The translations under genes were made by a program, and so were the position numbers. This document shows positions 12,401 through 23,770 of a stretch of DNA of 64,000 bases, one piece after another. Origin of the DNA: Varanus komodoensis (taxonomy: Eukaryota > Chordata > Lepidosauria > Squamata > Varanidae); contig NW_025336346.1 of the NCBI RefSeq assembly GCF_004798865.1, positions 3,128,176 to 3,192,175 on the forward strand, read 5' to 3'. The notes below the pieces were generated by a model. That model ran no database searches and was not told the DNA's origin. It saw only the letters and a list, made by a program, of their open reading frames with translations. Positions within the stretch are counted from its first letter, which is position 1. Each line of letters begins with the position of its first letter.

Positions 12401-15400
12401 TTAATTTTGGATTTTGTTCTGATTCCAAAATTAATTTCCCACCTTCATTCCTCACCAAACAGCCTCACCCTCAAGGAAGTTCATGCTGTTTGTAGACTGA
12501 AGGCTGGATGTTACTCAGCTGAATTACTTGATTGATCTGGAGTTGAACCACTGGACTGATGGAATTGCCACTTCCCCCTCTGACTGCTCCCCACCCCAAG
12601 GTCTCACAGTGTCTTCCCCCTAAACCAGAGGCGGACTTGCCAGCGCTTGGTTTGTCTCACAGCCTGTTGCCCTTGCAAATTCAGCTAAGCATACCAGCCC
12701 ATTCCAGTATCTTCCTCCAGTTCACATTCAGAGTCTGAATGAGGTATCCACCTTGGAGTGCTGCATCTTGGGAGAGGCAGGCCCATTCCCTCTGGTGGGA
12801 ATGTCTTTCTTCGGGAGACAACATTGTCCATGTCACGATGCCTAATCTGGGCGCCTTTCTCATGCCCCCTGAAAGAGTGCTGTGGTTTGGACAGCAATGA
12901 AAATGTCTAGCAGTGGACAAGGGTTTCGAGTTTTCGTATCCTAGTATCCGTTTGCGAGGGATACTGCTGCTATTGCCTCCTGTGTAAAACTGTAATGCCC
13001 ACTAATGTCTAACATGCCCCAGGAAAGGAGCTCTGTTCCTCCCATCACACACACGGTCCTTCCGCCCTTCTTCCCCCACCCCTTCCCCTTCCCATTGTCC
13101 TCTGCCTGGCACTGCAGCATCCTGAGCCCTGAGCAAGGAGGAGAAATTTTTAAATGGCAAATTCTACCATACGTCCAGATGCACTTGGGATTACAATGCA
13201 AACAGCTCTGTAATGAAGATCCACCTGAGCATGGAAAATGGATGTTTCATCCAGAATCCACGGCCCATTTTCCAATCAGCATGCAGAGGGGCAGGAGAAC
13301 AGAGCACCTCTCGGGGGAGACTGCGCATGGCAGGGACTTGTCCCTTCTCCAGCCAGCACCAGATTATGATGTTACATCTTTGGAGAAAGGGAGAGAGAGA
13401 GAGAGAAAACAGGACGGCTTCCTCAGTGGCTGAGCCACTAGCTGCAGGCAGGCATGCACTGTATGTGGCCTGCCGCTGGACCCCTCCTCATCAGGAGGCA
13501 GTGTGGAGTCCTGTGCAGGACACGGATGCTCAGCATGGTGCTTGCTGTCACACAGCCGTGTGCGTGTCCAGGGTCACCTCTGAGGAGACTGCTTCCAGCG
13601 CCAGGCCGGACAATCAGCACAAGGATGCTGTCACGCCAGGTCAGCTGAACCGAGGAAAAGCTCGGCGGTCACTCTTTACAACTGGCTTCCAACCTCAGCT
13701 CCCTTCCCCCAGTACCATCCGTAGAGTGGGCAAGACCACTGTGCAAAATCTTCCAAGGATGATGGCACACATGATCAATGAGCCGTACCTGGCAAATGTA
13801 AACAAGTAGGGGAACGAGATAAAAACACGAGAGGTTCCTGAAAGCTGGGACTCCTTGGGCAGTGGGTGGCGTGCATTCCAAGCACATGCAGGTTTTGGCC
13901 CAACAGGAGGGGTGAGAGGATAACAATGGAAGACTGTCGCACAGTGTGGAGCTCCAGGCACTGGTGGACTCCAGGGGGAAATTTCGAAATGTTTATGCTG
14001 AGTTTTCTGGGCAGAGTCACAAAATAGCAATCTTCTGGAATTCTTCCTTGGCTGATAAATCGGACAAAGGAGTTTTATTTCAATGCCTTCCTGCGTGTGT
14101 CAGCGGCAAGGCCGTATACCTGCTGGTCCTCGGTGACCAGGCTTCTGCTTTGCAACTGTGGCTCACGATGCCTTGCAATCCCCCAAACAGGATAGCTTTG
14201 CTACCACAGCTGCACCAGACTCCTTGCAGTCTTCCTGAATGGACTGCTTTTTCACTGGGATATTTTGGTCCATGTTAAAATAGGAATCACAGGGCCTTGT
14301 GGTATGGGATGTGGAGATTGTACCCATTAAGGGTGTGCATGAAGGATGCACTAGAGCCTACTGTGTGCATGTCTAGGAAGATTTGATATGTTCTGGAAAG
14401 ACAGGTGGAAAGAAGAGCTGCCTTTCTTGCAGAGCAAATGGAATAGAAGGAAAAAGGAAGGGAGAACTGTCAGAAGAGCTGGCTATAGGTCTGGGGATGG
14501 GGAACCAAGGAACCACGTCTGACTTGGGGAACCAAGTCAGTGAAAAGCAACACAGAGGGGTGGACAGAAGCTTCCCAGGAGAGAAAGGAATGAAGGAGGG
14601 ATGATGGAAAGGCAGAGCGTATTCAGTGCCTGGCTGTGAGTCAACATATGGAACATGCGTGGGACTGAAATCAGCGGCAGTGGATTCTGGAGCAGAACCT
14701 CTGCGGGAAAAGCATGAATAGCTGCTTCAAAAGGCTTCTTAGCCCAGGTGTGATAATAGGAAGAGGAAGTGGGGGATGATTGAAGGGAAAGGGTGCTGGA
14801 GGAGGGCACAGAGGGGGGACATGGGGTTGGCTTGCCAAGAGAGAGGCCTCTGTGGCTTGTTGTAAAGGCCGCAGGGAAGTGTGCTGGCAAATAGCACTTC
14901 ACAACGGGGGTACAGAAGGCAATTACAAAGCAGCTACAGGCACAGTCCCAGAGATGGAGAGCGGAGCACAGCTGCAGGTATTTTATCTACAGAAAGGCCA
15001 AGGAGGGGGAAGCAGACTGGTGCATGCCCTGGGCTGGGACGGAGTCCAGCCTTGGTGGATTTTCGATAAGGGAAGGTGCGGTGAGTGGCGGGCGGGGGAT
15101 CGGAGGTATTCAGGTGAAGATGCTTGCTGTGGACTAAGCAGAGAGAAAGAAGGTAAAGGCCCAAGGGGGCATGGGGGAATCAAAGTGCGAGCAGTGGTTC
15201 CTATGGGGAAAATCCATAAATTTTAAGACAGGCTGGGGAAGTGGGTATGGAAGGAAACTTTAGAACGGTAGTCAAGGGGGGGGGATCAGGAATACACACC
15301 CTGAGAACTCAGTGGCTTCACAAGACAGAGTGGGCTCCACATCAAGGGAGCAATGTGTATTGGGATGAGATTTTTGGGTGCAGTGGCTGTTGGGATATGG

Positions 15401-16319
15401 ACTGACAGTGGGAGGCAGGAGTGGGGGAGAAGAATACCATAGTACTGAACAGCCACTTGATCATCTTTTGGGCAGATAGTGGTGTAAACTATGAATCTTG
15501 GCAACCACACGCTGTTGCTTGTGTTGTGTGCAAACCCACCGGTTGTATCTCCCCACACTGGCATCCATAACGACACCGACAGTTACTACCCAAACATATT
15601 GATTAGTGCATTCCTATCTGTCGGACCATTTATTTCCCTCGCCTGTAGGTTAAAATATTACGGAGGGTATGGACGGTACAACCTGGTACCTACAAACTGG
15701 GAGCCAAGACATGCGGCCACCAGGTAGGTTCACACATGCAGGCCCATCACTGGACAACTCCAACATCAAGTGACGTCCATGTGTGAGGCGATCAGCACAG
15801 GCCAAGGCCACAAAAAGAGGTTTCATCCTGCTTGGCACGACCTGGAGCAGCACTTTTCAGTGGGGCCGTTTGCACCTGCAGCTGAAGAGTCACTCAGTGA
15901 CAAGGGACTCAGCAGTGGGACAGCAAGGGATGCCCAGGAGTGGAGAAATCCGTCTTAGGGTAGAGAAAGGCTCCACTGTTCTGCCTAAACGAAAGGATGC
16001 TCACAGAGTAGCTGAATAATCAGGCTACATTCCCACCTGGAGCTCATAAAAAGTGGGTGGGCTCCATTCTTAATTGGCCACATATTCTTCTGACTGAGCA
16101 GAAATCCTGATTAATGTGGGACTGGGAAGAAGCAGGGATGTCTCTGTCCTCCACAGGCACCAGCACATCAACCTTTCTCCTCGGCTGTGCCTACCCTACA
16201 TGCAACCGTGTCTGGACAGCCATCCCATGACTTAATGTCAAGCCATGAAAGAGCTTTTTGGCCATACCTGCAGCCCCTTCATCCCTCTTTTTGCACGGGC
16301 AAGCAAACAAAAGAGGAAG

Positions 16320-16730
16320 CTGTTTAGTTTAGAGAAAAGGTGAGTTAGGGGAGATACAATTGGAGGCATACAAAACAATGCAGGGGACGGAGAAAGTGCT
16401 TAGGGAGATCTTTGCTCCCTCTGTCATAATATTAGAAGCTGGAATCTTCCCATGAGGCAGCTTGCAGGGAGCTTTGGAACAAATAATGCAGCACCTCTTC
16501 ACAGACAGCAAAGTTAAACGGTGGGATTCAGTGACGCCAGGTAGTTGAGGCCAGCAATCTGGAGGGCTTGAAAGGAGGACTGATAAATTCACAGCAAAGA
16601 GGGCTATCTAGTCCTGGCAGTCATGCGCTACCTCCAGCATGGCTGGGGGGTGCTGCGTGTCCCACCTGTGTTTTCCCACAGGGAGCTGGACTAGATGGAT
16701 CTAGTGGGCCCTTCCTAAGCCTGCCATTAG
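16320..16730 (+). mobile_element. CR1-type LINE 3' fragment
   Basis: The order of blocks matches the last part of a CR1-family RT ORF and its 3' UTR: an eroded block that begins tttagagaaaaggtgagtta and goes on ggggagatacaattggaggc (an RxRGDxIxxYK-like tract), then ttcacagacagcaaagttaa, a GFK-like ggcttgaaaggaggactgat, and the tail gagctggactagatggatct. Reading frames are eroded by several indels. A relative of the same tail lies reversed at 37150-37280. Confidence 0.7.
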
Positions 16731-18389
16731 CTAGAGCTTTCCATTTTGTCCAGATTGGAAATTGGTGGTTAATATCTTTGGAGCAAGCCAGGATATGAAA
16801 CCTGGCTTAATGCCCTGACTTGTTCTGTAGCCCTTAGCCATAATCTGCCAGTTCAGACAAACGGGAAGTTGTTATTGGTTTGTTTGCTCCCCCCGTGACA
16901 GGAGGAGTGAAGGGGCTGCATGCATCCTCCAATGCACCAGTGAAGCATCGCGAGCGTCTTAAGACTTGACCTGAGCATGAGCCAGCTATCAACTAAGTAT
17001 TAAGCCTCTTGGGTTAAAAAAGAGACCCTGAAAGAGTATCTCAAATAGGTCTGTTCTCAGATGGTCTCCTGACTTCCACCCTGAAAAAGAGAAATGGGAC
17101 ATGAGACAAGTCTATCTGACAGCTCAAGACAAGGACTAGGTAACCTGTGGGTCTCCCTGTATGCACACACCTCTTTTTCCCCAGTCGGAACCTACAAAGG
17201 AGAGTCGCCTCCTTGAGACTGCTTTAGGTGAGTCGTGTGCATTACCAGAGACGGGGAACGGCAGTCCCCGAGAGCCCCCTGGACTGGCTCTGGCTGTGTG
17301 GGGAGCTGCTTATGCCTGTGCATCCATACCATGGGGCCCTCTGTCAAGCTCTTCCTTTGTAAGTGGGAGCCCTGTGCGCAGATACCCTGGCAGCACAGTA
17401 AGGCACAGCCAACTTGACTGCTGGAAGCGAAGGGCTATATCCAGTTGTACCTGAATGGCCCTGAAGAAGGATCCGTTTAGAAAATGCACCAAGCTGAATC
17501 ACATTATTTTCTGTCCTGCCTTTTCTCTTGCATCAGTTCCTTATGATCTTTCCCTAAGTGACAGCATAGGAGGGGGTCCCTCCCAACGGCAGAAGAAAAA
17601 TGGCGCTTCCTCTGCAGCCGCATTCCAACATGCAACAGGTGAGGGCTGAGACCGGGCGTTTGGCTTACGCTGCTGGGGAATATCCTCAGCAAGAGGGAGG
17701 AAGACAGAGGTGCTGGTCCCAGGCCAATGGGAGGCACTGGAACTGGGCTGGCTGAGCAGGGATTCTGGGCACTTTCAGATGGAGGTTCCCACTGCTACCC
17801 ATCTTTTCCCCACTAGAGGATTCCTCCCTGGAGGAGGACTTGAAGTCCACAGTAACTGACAATGCTGAGGACCCAACCAGGAGGATCCTGAGCCCCCAGG
17901 CGAGACTGGTGAGAGTGCACTACGTGCCCACCAGGACGAAGGCAGCTCTGCTTCCGCGGCAGAGGTGGAACAGCTATCAAGCTCCCAGCATGAGGAGACC
18001 TGAGGAGGCAGGCCAAAGTCTCTTCACTTTGGACCCGGTGCATCTTATCTCTCTAGCACTGCCTCGGATGGAGCTCTCCAGATTAACTGGGACTGCCCTG
18101 GACCAAGGCTCTTGCTGGGCCCTTGTCGGCCATCCCAAGTGCCCCTGGAAGTGACCTTGGGCTGACTCGGACAATCTCTAGCTGAGCCCTCGCCAGCCAT
18201 GTGCCCACACGGGCCTCTGCCCGAGGCGGCTTGCAGCTCGCCACCTGCCTGCCCCTAGACTGACCTGGACTCTGAGGACGGCCTGGGCTCCAGCTGCAGG
18301 CCATTAATCATCACCCAAGGCCCTCTGCAAGCCCAGCCTCTGTAAATGAGACACGTCCAGCCACAAGCACCAAGCACCTTTTCTGCTCT

Positions 18390-18600
18390 TTCCCTTCCAA
18401 GACTTTTTTGGTGGTAAGATAAAAAGTGCGGGCAGCTGCAGTGGGATGACACAGGAGGGTTTGACGCTGAGGATGACACTGCCGGGACCCCTGTAAAATT
18501 TTGTGAATGATGCAGAGCGATTGATTAATAGGAGTCTCCTCAGGAAGAGGTCCTTGGCAGCTGCTGCAGATTCCATTTTGGTACCTGTGATTAAAGTTTT
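18390..18600 (+). repeat. Uncharacterised interspersed repeat, copy 1
   Basis: This copy shares blocks in the same order and spacing with 53933-54140: ccttcca(c)aga, a ttttttggtg-like block, acacaggagggt, cccctgtaaa, a ctgcag block and a CctGTGATTnnng block. Between the last two blocks this copy has about 40 extra bases. I cannot name the family, and no coding remnant is visible. Confidence 0.5.
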
Positions 18601-18791
18601 AATCAAAAATCCTTTTTTCCCCTAAAGCTGAGGAATTACAGGGCTTGGGTTGCTTAACTCTTTTCCCTCCAGCTGCTTTCTCTCAGTGGTGGGGGAAGTT
18701 ATAGGCAGATTTTGACTAGCGAAACAGCTGAAGGGCAGAGGAGTAAGCAGTCCCAGCCTTTAGTAAGCCCTTTGCTTAATTGGCAGCCTCC

Positions 18792-18792
<1 letters not shown>

Positions 18793-18830
<38 letters not shown>
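18793..18830. repeat. (CA)n microsatellite
   Basis: About nineteen CA units, ending in gcacgaaagaaaga. Confidence 0.97.
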
Positions 18831-18834
<4 letters not shown>

Positions 18835-20396
18835 GAAAGAAAGATATGATTGTGCCACTCGCATTATGCCAGGTCAGAAACGCTTCTCAAGGTGACACCA
18901 GGGACTTTCCAGAGAAGGGGCTGCAGTGCTGGGAGAACCCCAGCAGATGGCAGTCTTGCACTGCTCTATACTCTCCTCCATGCTAGGTGAAAAAGGCATC
19001 AGGGCCCATAGGGAAAGCTCCTGTCAAAACCCAGATTCGCGTCACCAGAAATAAATATTTAGTAATGAGCTATTAACCTTTACGGTTCCCTAAGGGGGAG
19101 TGGACATGCTAAATGCCCAGCTTCAAAACTGTGCAGGATCCTGCTGAGCTACACAGAACTGCATCTTGCCAGGATGCTCCAGGAGGCCAAAGGCTCCGAA
19201 GTGGCCTGGGCGCTGGCTGGGTCAGAAGGAGGCAACGGGCTGGGCAGGTGTGCCTCTGGGAAGAGCTGTGGGAAGGGGGGGGGGGGTGAATGCTCCAGGC
19301 CTGTGCTCAGCAGGTCTGACGCACACTGAGCATCAAGTTCATTGGTAAGACTCAGACTGGTCCAGGATGACCTATCTCAAATTTCATGTTTTCTGTTCTG
19401 CAAAGCCACACCCATGGTCTAATGTTAGCTCTCCCCCCCACCCCCACATTTGCACCCTAGCCATATTAGAACCATAGGAAGCACTACCAAATTCTGCACC
19501 CCAGACTCTCAACTGTGAAGCACACGGCCCCTTTCACTCTGCTATGATCCAGAACAGGCAGGGCGAGTGCTCCTGTCTTCCTGCTGGCACTTGGGTTCAT
19601 ACAGCTTTACTTGTCATGACAGTTCACAAGAGGCCTGCAGGCACTTCCAGATCAACAGATGTGAACTTGGGCCTTGCTTGGCTCTGCAGCCACGGGCCAG
19701 TGTGTGTCTTCTTTCTGCCCCGCTTCCTCGAGGTTTTCCTTCTCCTTTCCACTTCGCTCATTCTTCCTACGCATCCTCCGTTGCCTCCCTGCCTGCCTCT
19801 CCTTTGTTCTGCTGCTTTCTCAGCACTACCGACTCCTGCTACTTCTGCTCTTCCTTCCCAGGGGCTTCCTCTTTGATTGACTAGTTGCACTGCCTCTGTG
19901 GCACAGGAGCAGTGCAGCCCATCACTGCCAGAGTCTTCACCACCGGCACCCCACCACCCCGGGCACCGCAACCCTTCCAGGAGCAGCAGCGAGATCGGAA
20001 GGACCGCCCCCAAGGCCTTCTGCGCTTGCGAGGGCAGGCCAGAAGGGAGGGAGCAGCAGCACCTTCCTCCCCTCCCATTCCGAGGGGTGGGGTCTACTTG
20101 AAGAGCACGCCCTCCCATTGGAGGCAGTTCCCCACCTCTCTGCTAGGGGCATGCCCAGGAACCCCAATGCCCACTATGTTAGGGCTCCTAATGCCTCCTA
20201 ATACGCCCATTTTGCTGATTCCACCACTGCAATCTGATACTGGAGAGACGCGGATTATGGCGTTTCCTGTGGGGACTGGGAGGATCTCCTCCTCCAAGGG
20301 GGGACCTGTCCCTCCATCTTTGGCGGAGGAGGACCAGACTATCCGACCACCCTTGAGACCCACCCTCAGGGACCAGAGGACTGCAGCCTTAACAGC

Positions 20397-20825
20397 TTTA
20401 TGCCATTTACAAGGTTCAGAACAGGATGGCAAAGATGAGCAGGGGACTGGAAACAAAGCTCTGTGTGGTGAGGCTGAAAGAACAGGGCACGCTTAGGCCT
20501 GGGGAGAGGCAACATCGTAGCACTTTTCCAGGACTTGAAGGGCTGTCCAACAGAGAGGGGCCAGGACCTCTTCTCAGTCATGCCAGCATGCAGGGCACGG
20601 AATAATGGGCTCCGGTGACCAGAAGCCAGATGCTGGACGGACACCAGGAAACTCCCTGAGTAACACGGCAATGGAGCCAGTTGCCTAGGGAGGTGGCGAG
20701 CTTCTCCACAGTGGAGGCATCCAAGAGGCAGCTGGGCAGCCACCTGCTGGGGAGGCTTCACCCTGGAGTCTTGCACTGAGCAAGGCTGGGCCTGGCGGCC
20801 TCATGGGCTCCTTCCAAGGCAGACC
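20397..20825 (+). mobile_element. CR1 LINE 3' end
   Basis: Recognisable CR1 blocks occur in order: ggactggaaacaaagctctg, gtgaggctgaaagaacaggg, gcaacatcgtagcacttttc, gggccaggacctcttctcag, ggcacggaataatgggctcc, agttgcctagggaggtggcg, catccaagaggcagctgggc and a final ctcatgggctccttcc. These correspond to the C-terminal RT tail (LKELGxxSLxxxRLRGD...RTRNNGLxL...NQLPREV...FKRQLDN) and the short 3' UTR. The copy is 5'-truncated, indel-ridden and old. Confidence 0.85.
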
Positions 20826-22786
20826 GGGCTTTTCATCCTCACGTGCAAGTTGGCTGGACTAAGACTTAACCAAAGCCACCTAGTGATCAAAGGTTTGCAT
20901 TTGAAACTCCACACCTAACACTTTAAGCGACTGCACAGTACTGGTGCTTAAAGCATGGCCTGAGCGTGGGCTTACTGTGGGAAAGGGGGGAGGCCCCGTC
21001 TCGGTCCTATCCCAGCCTGGCGTCTGAACACAGCCATGCTGCCCGAAGCGGCTATGATGCGCTTGCCATCTCCACCAGCTGCTCATCTTACACATTTTGA
21101 GTGGAAGGGAAACCTAACCAACTAGCACACCTGCACTCTCGCTGGCCCCTTCCTTCCGGTGCCCTTTTCCCCTGCCACCACAAAGGTCGTTAGTTCTGTG
21201 GCTGCTTCCACCAATCTGATGATAAAAGCCTCTGGGGCTTAGGGGTTTCCTTCTGATGGTATGGAGGTTGGTGATGCAGGATGGGTAACGCACAAGAGCC
21301 TTCAAAGTGTCAAAGAAGACAATTGTAATTGTTTGTGAAGAACAATGTTAACAGACAAACGTTTGCATGGATACATGCAAAACCATTATGAGCGATAGGG
21401 TAGTAAGACTACCATAGGTGAACTTAGCCAGCGAACCTCACTAGAATGTGTCCCTGTCTATCAGGCTTCCTTAGCTAAGCAGCATCCTAGTCTCTGGTCC
21501 AGATTCCTCTCAGCCAGTTCTTCAGGTCCAGCAGCTGCTGATCCTCCCTTCCCTCTTGGACTCTTTGCTTCCTTCTCTTTGCCTCTCTGCTCCTCTGCCT
21601 TTTCGCCTGAGGCTTTTATCTTTTAAAATTGGGTTTCCCTCTCCCCAACTCCAACTAACCAGGAGGGCAGTTTCTTGTTATTTTGACAAACTAAGTTTCT
21701 ATTTCATGAGTTTAAAATGTTTTCCGCTTTCTCTTCCGCCAAACTTCTGTTGAACTATATAATCTTCTGGCTTCCAGGGCAAAATCCTTGATAGCTTCAC
21801 TTTCTAACAAAACGTTTGATCTCTTAACTATTAACCTTTTGGCTGAAAGTGACCAGTGCACACACAACGTGCGCCAACACCTTAACCCCGTATTATCCCA
21901 GCACCAAAGTAAATAAAACATGGAGAGTAGTTTGGCTTCTTCAAAATGACACAGAGAAAGGGGGGCTCTACTTTCTCTCTTCCCAGGATCAGAGATTATG
22001 TCAGCTTGTTTTAATTCTCCCACCAGTCTACCTGACTGACTTTTATTAGAATGCTGCATGTATCAGTTGAGATCAAAAGGCGCCAAGAATCTAACAGCTG
22101 TTAAAAGCAACTTATAGTGGCTGTCATATGGGGCTAATATGCTGAACGTTTTCCATGTTAAAAGCAACAGCTCGTAAAGCTGCTTCTATAGCCAAGTTAT
22201 ATCAGCTAGATAGTCTGTGCATTCTCTTCCCAGACTTTGAGAAGCAAGGAGAAAGGGTCAGAAAAACAACAGAATTGAAAATAGGTTTAGGAAGAGATTA
22301 GGATAGAAAGTATGGATTGCTCACCTCCTGGAACAATTGACTGAATAGTTCTCAAACTATATCCAGTTGCACAGTGCATGTGCGACCCTCTCCACCGCCA
22401 CGCAAGATGCTCTCTTTCCCTCCCTCTCCCCACCCCCGCCTGTGCCACCGCCCTTTCTCCCCATTTTCTCCTTGGCTTTTGGCTTGAAGATTTAGGCATC
22501 ATTTGAATGGAAAGCTATTAGCTCTGCCTCGTCACCCCATTTTCAGGGCATTAATAACTCATCCCATGCTCCCTCTCTTGCACACCGTTTGTCGGCTCTA
22601 ATAGCTTGATAGATTGGGCCGTTTGGCTTGCTCCTCTGCGTGCTGATTCAAGCACAAAGTTTTAATAATTAGCCCTATAAATACAAGTCCACAGAACAAG
22701 CATGGGAGTTTACTCCATTGACACGTCTGTGCAGGAACACCGGGTGGGCTTAGAGGTCAGGATACTAGCAGAGCTTTGTGTTCGAA

Positions 22787-22860
22787 TTAGGGATGTAGGG
22801 GAATTCCATTTGGGGAAAGGAAATTTGACAGAGATTTCTGGCTTGGCTTTGTGAATTTCA
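22787..22860 (+). repeat. TTAGGGAT-type repeat, possible copy
   Basis: The text ttagggatgtaggggaattc opens a block like the one at 61031 (ttagggatgtgcactgaatt). A reversed form, gactatccctaatcccct, closes the AT-rich block ending near 44908. The family is unknown to me. Confidence 0.35.
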
Positions 22861-23189
22861 TTCTGTTCCCCACTGCCGGTTGGCTTGATTTGCAGCCATG
22901 GCGATCTTGCATGAGTGTGCATGATTGCAAGTTCGCCTAATGCGGCGCCCTGCAGAGACCTAGTGTCTTCCTGAAAACCTCTTGGTCAATTTAATCTGCT
23001 GCAAAGTTATTTCATTTAGCCTAGCAGAGCAGTATTTATCCCTCACATGAGAGGTGCCCAAGTTGAAGATGAAATCGACGTTCTCCGGAAGTTGTGGCAT
23101 ATGGCCCTGGAGGACTAAAAAAGTAGCATGTGGAAAGGATGAAACTGATTCCCTTTACGGGATGGGAGAGGTGGTGTTGCAATGGTGCG

Positions 23190-23290
23190 CATTTGTGCAA
23201 AATCACTAAAATATTTTAAAATTATGACACAATTTGCACAAATGTCAAGATCTCTCAAATTTGCACAAATTACTATTTGCACAAATGAAC
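23190..23290. repeat. Cluster of ATTTGCACAAAT dyad motifs
   Basis: The motif is seen at about 23191 (atttgtgcaaaa, the reverse-complement form), 23232 (atttgcacaaat, within aatttgcacaaatg), 23259 (aatttgcacaaat) and 23275 (atttgcacaaat). That is four near-copies in 100 bp. The unit differs from its own reverse complement only at the central CA/TG. It could be a degraded minisatellite, part of an AT-rich repeat, or a clustered protein-binding site. Nothing in the sequence decides. Confidence 0.6.
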
Positions 23291-23689
23291 CTTTGGGCAA
23301 AAAGTAGGGCCAAGACTCATCTTTTCTTTTTTCTTTTTTGGTTTGGTCAAAGGCATCTTGGAAACCCCAGTACTTGGCAGGGAATTGGACCAGCTTGTGG
23401 GCTGTAACCAGGTTTACTTAGGCCAGCAACGTGTAATGCTGTAAGAGGAAGTCAACACCACCTTGTCCTGAAACCAAGAGCTCTTGCGATTGAGGAGAAA
23501 CAGCCATGCCATTTCTGACAACAAGGGGGAAAGTGTTGCCCTGTTGCCAGATAAAACGGGATGGTTTCTCAATGGCTGAGAATTTCCAAGGTGAGACAGG
23601 TCACTTGGGTCACTGAGCCTGGTATTAGATTATAGCCTTTTATGGTTTCTGTCACCAGTGGGATTTTGAGGTTATACTGGGATATGTTA

Positions 23690-23770
23690 TGAGTGGAGCC
23701 AGCTAGAGCTGGGGGTCAAACTAGATGGCCCGGGAGGCCCCTCCTGACCTGCTCTGTTTCTATGTTGGTT
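23690..23770 (+). repeat. CR1 3'-UTR remnant
   Basis: The text ggtcaaactagatggcccgg, then gaggcccctcctgacctgct and tttctatgtt, matches the CR1 ending (GACTxGATGGCCxxxxxGGxCCCTTCCAxCTCTxxxTTCTATG). Only the terminal 80 bp are convincing. Confidence 0.5.

Noticed and set aside
13213-13809. 198-codon plus-strand open frame
   Set aside because: Composition is random, there is no recognisable motif, and no splice or promoter context is evident.
19885-20496. 203-codon plus-strand open frame, proline-rich
   Set aside because: It runs into a CR1 3' end at 20397 and has low-complexity composition. No gene family was recognised.
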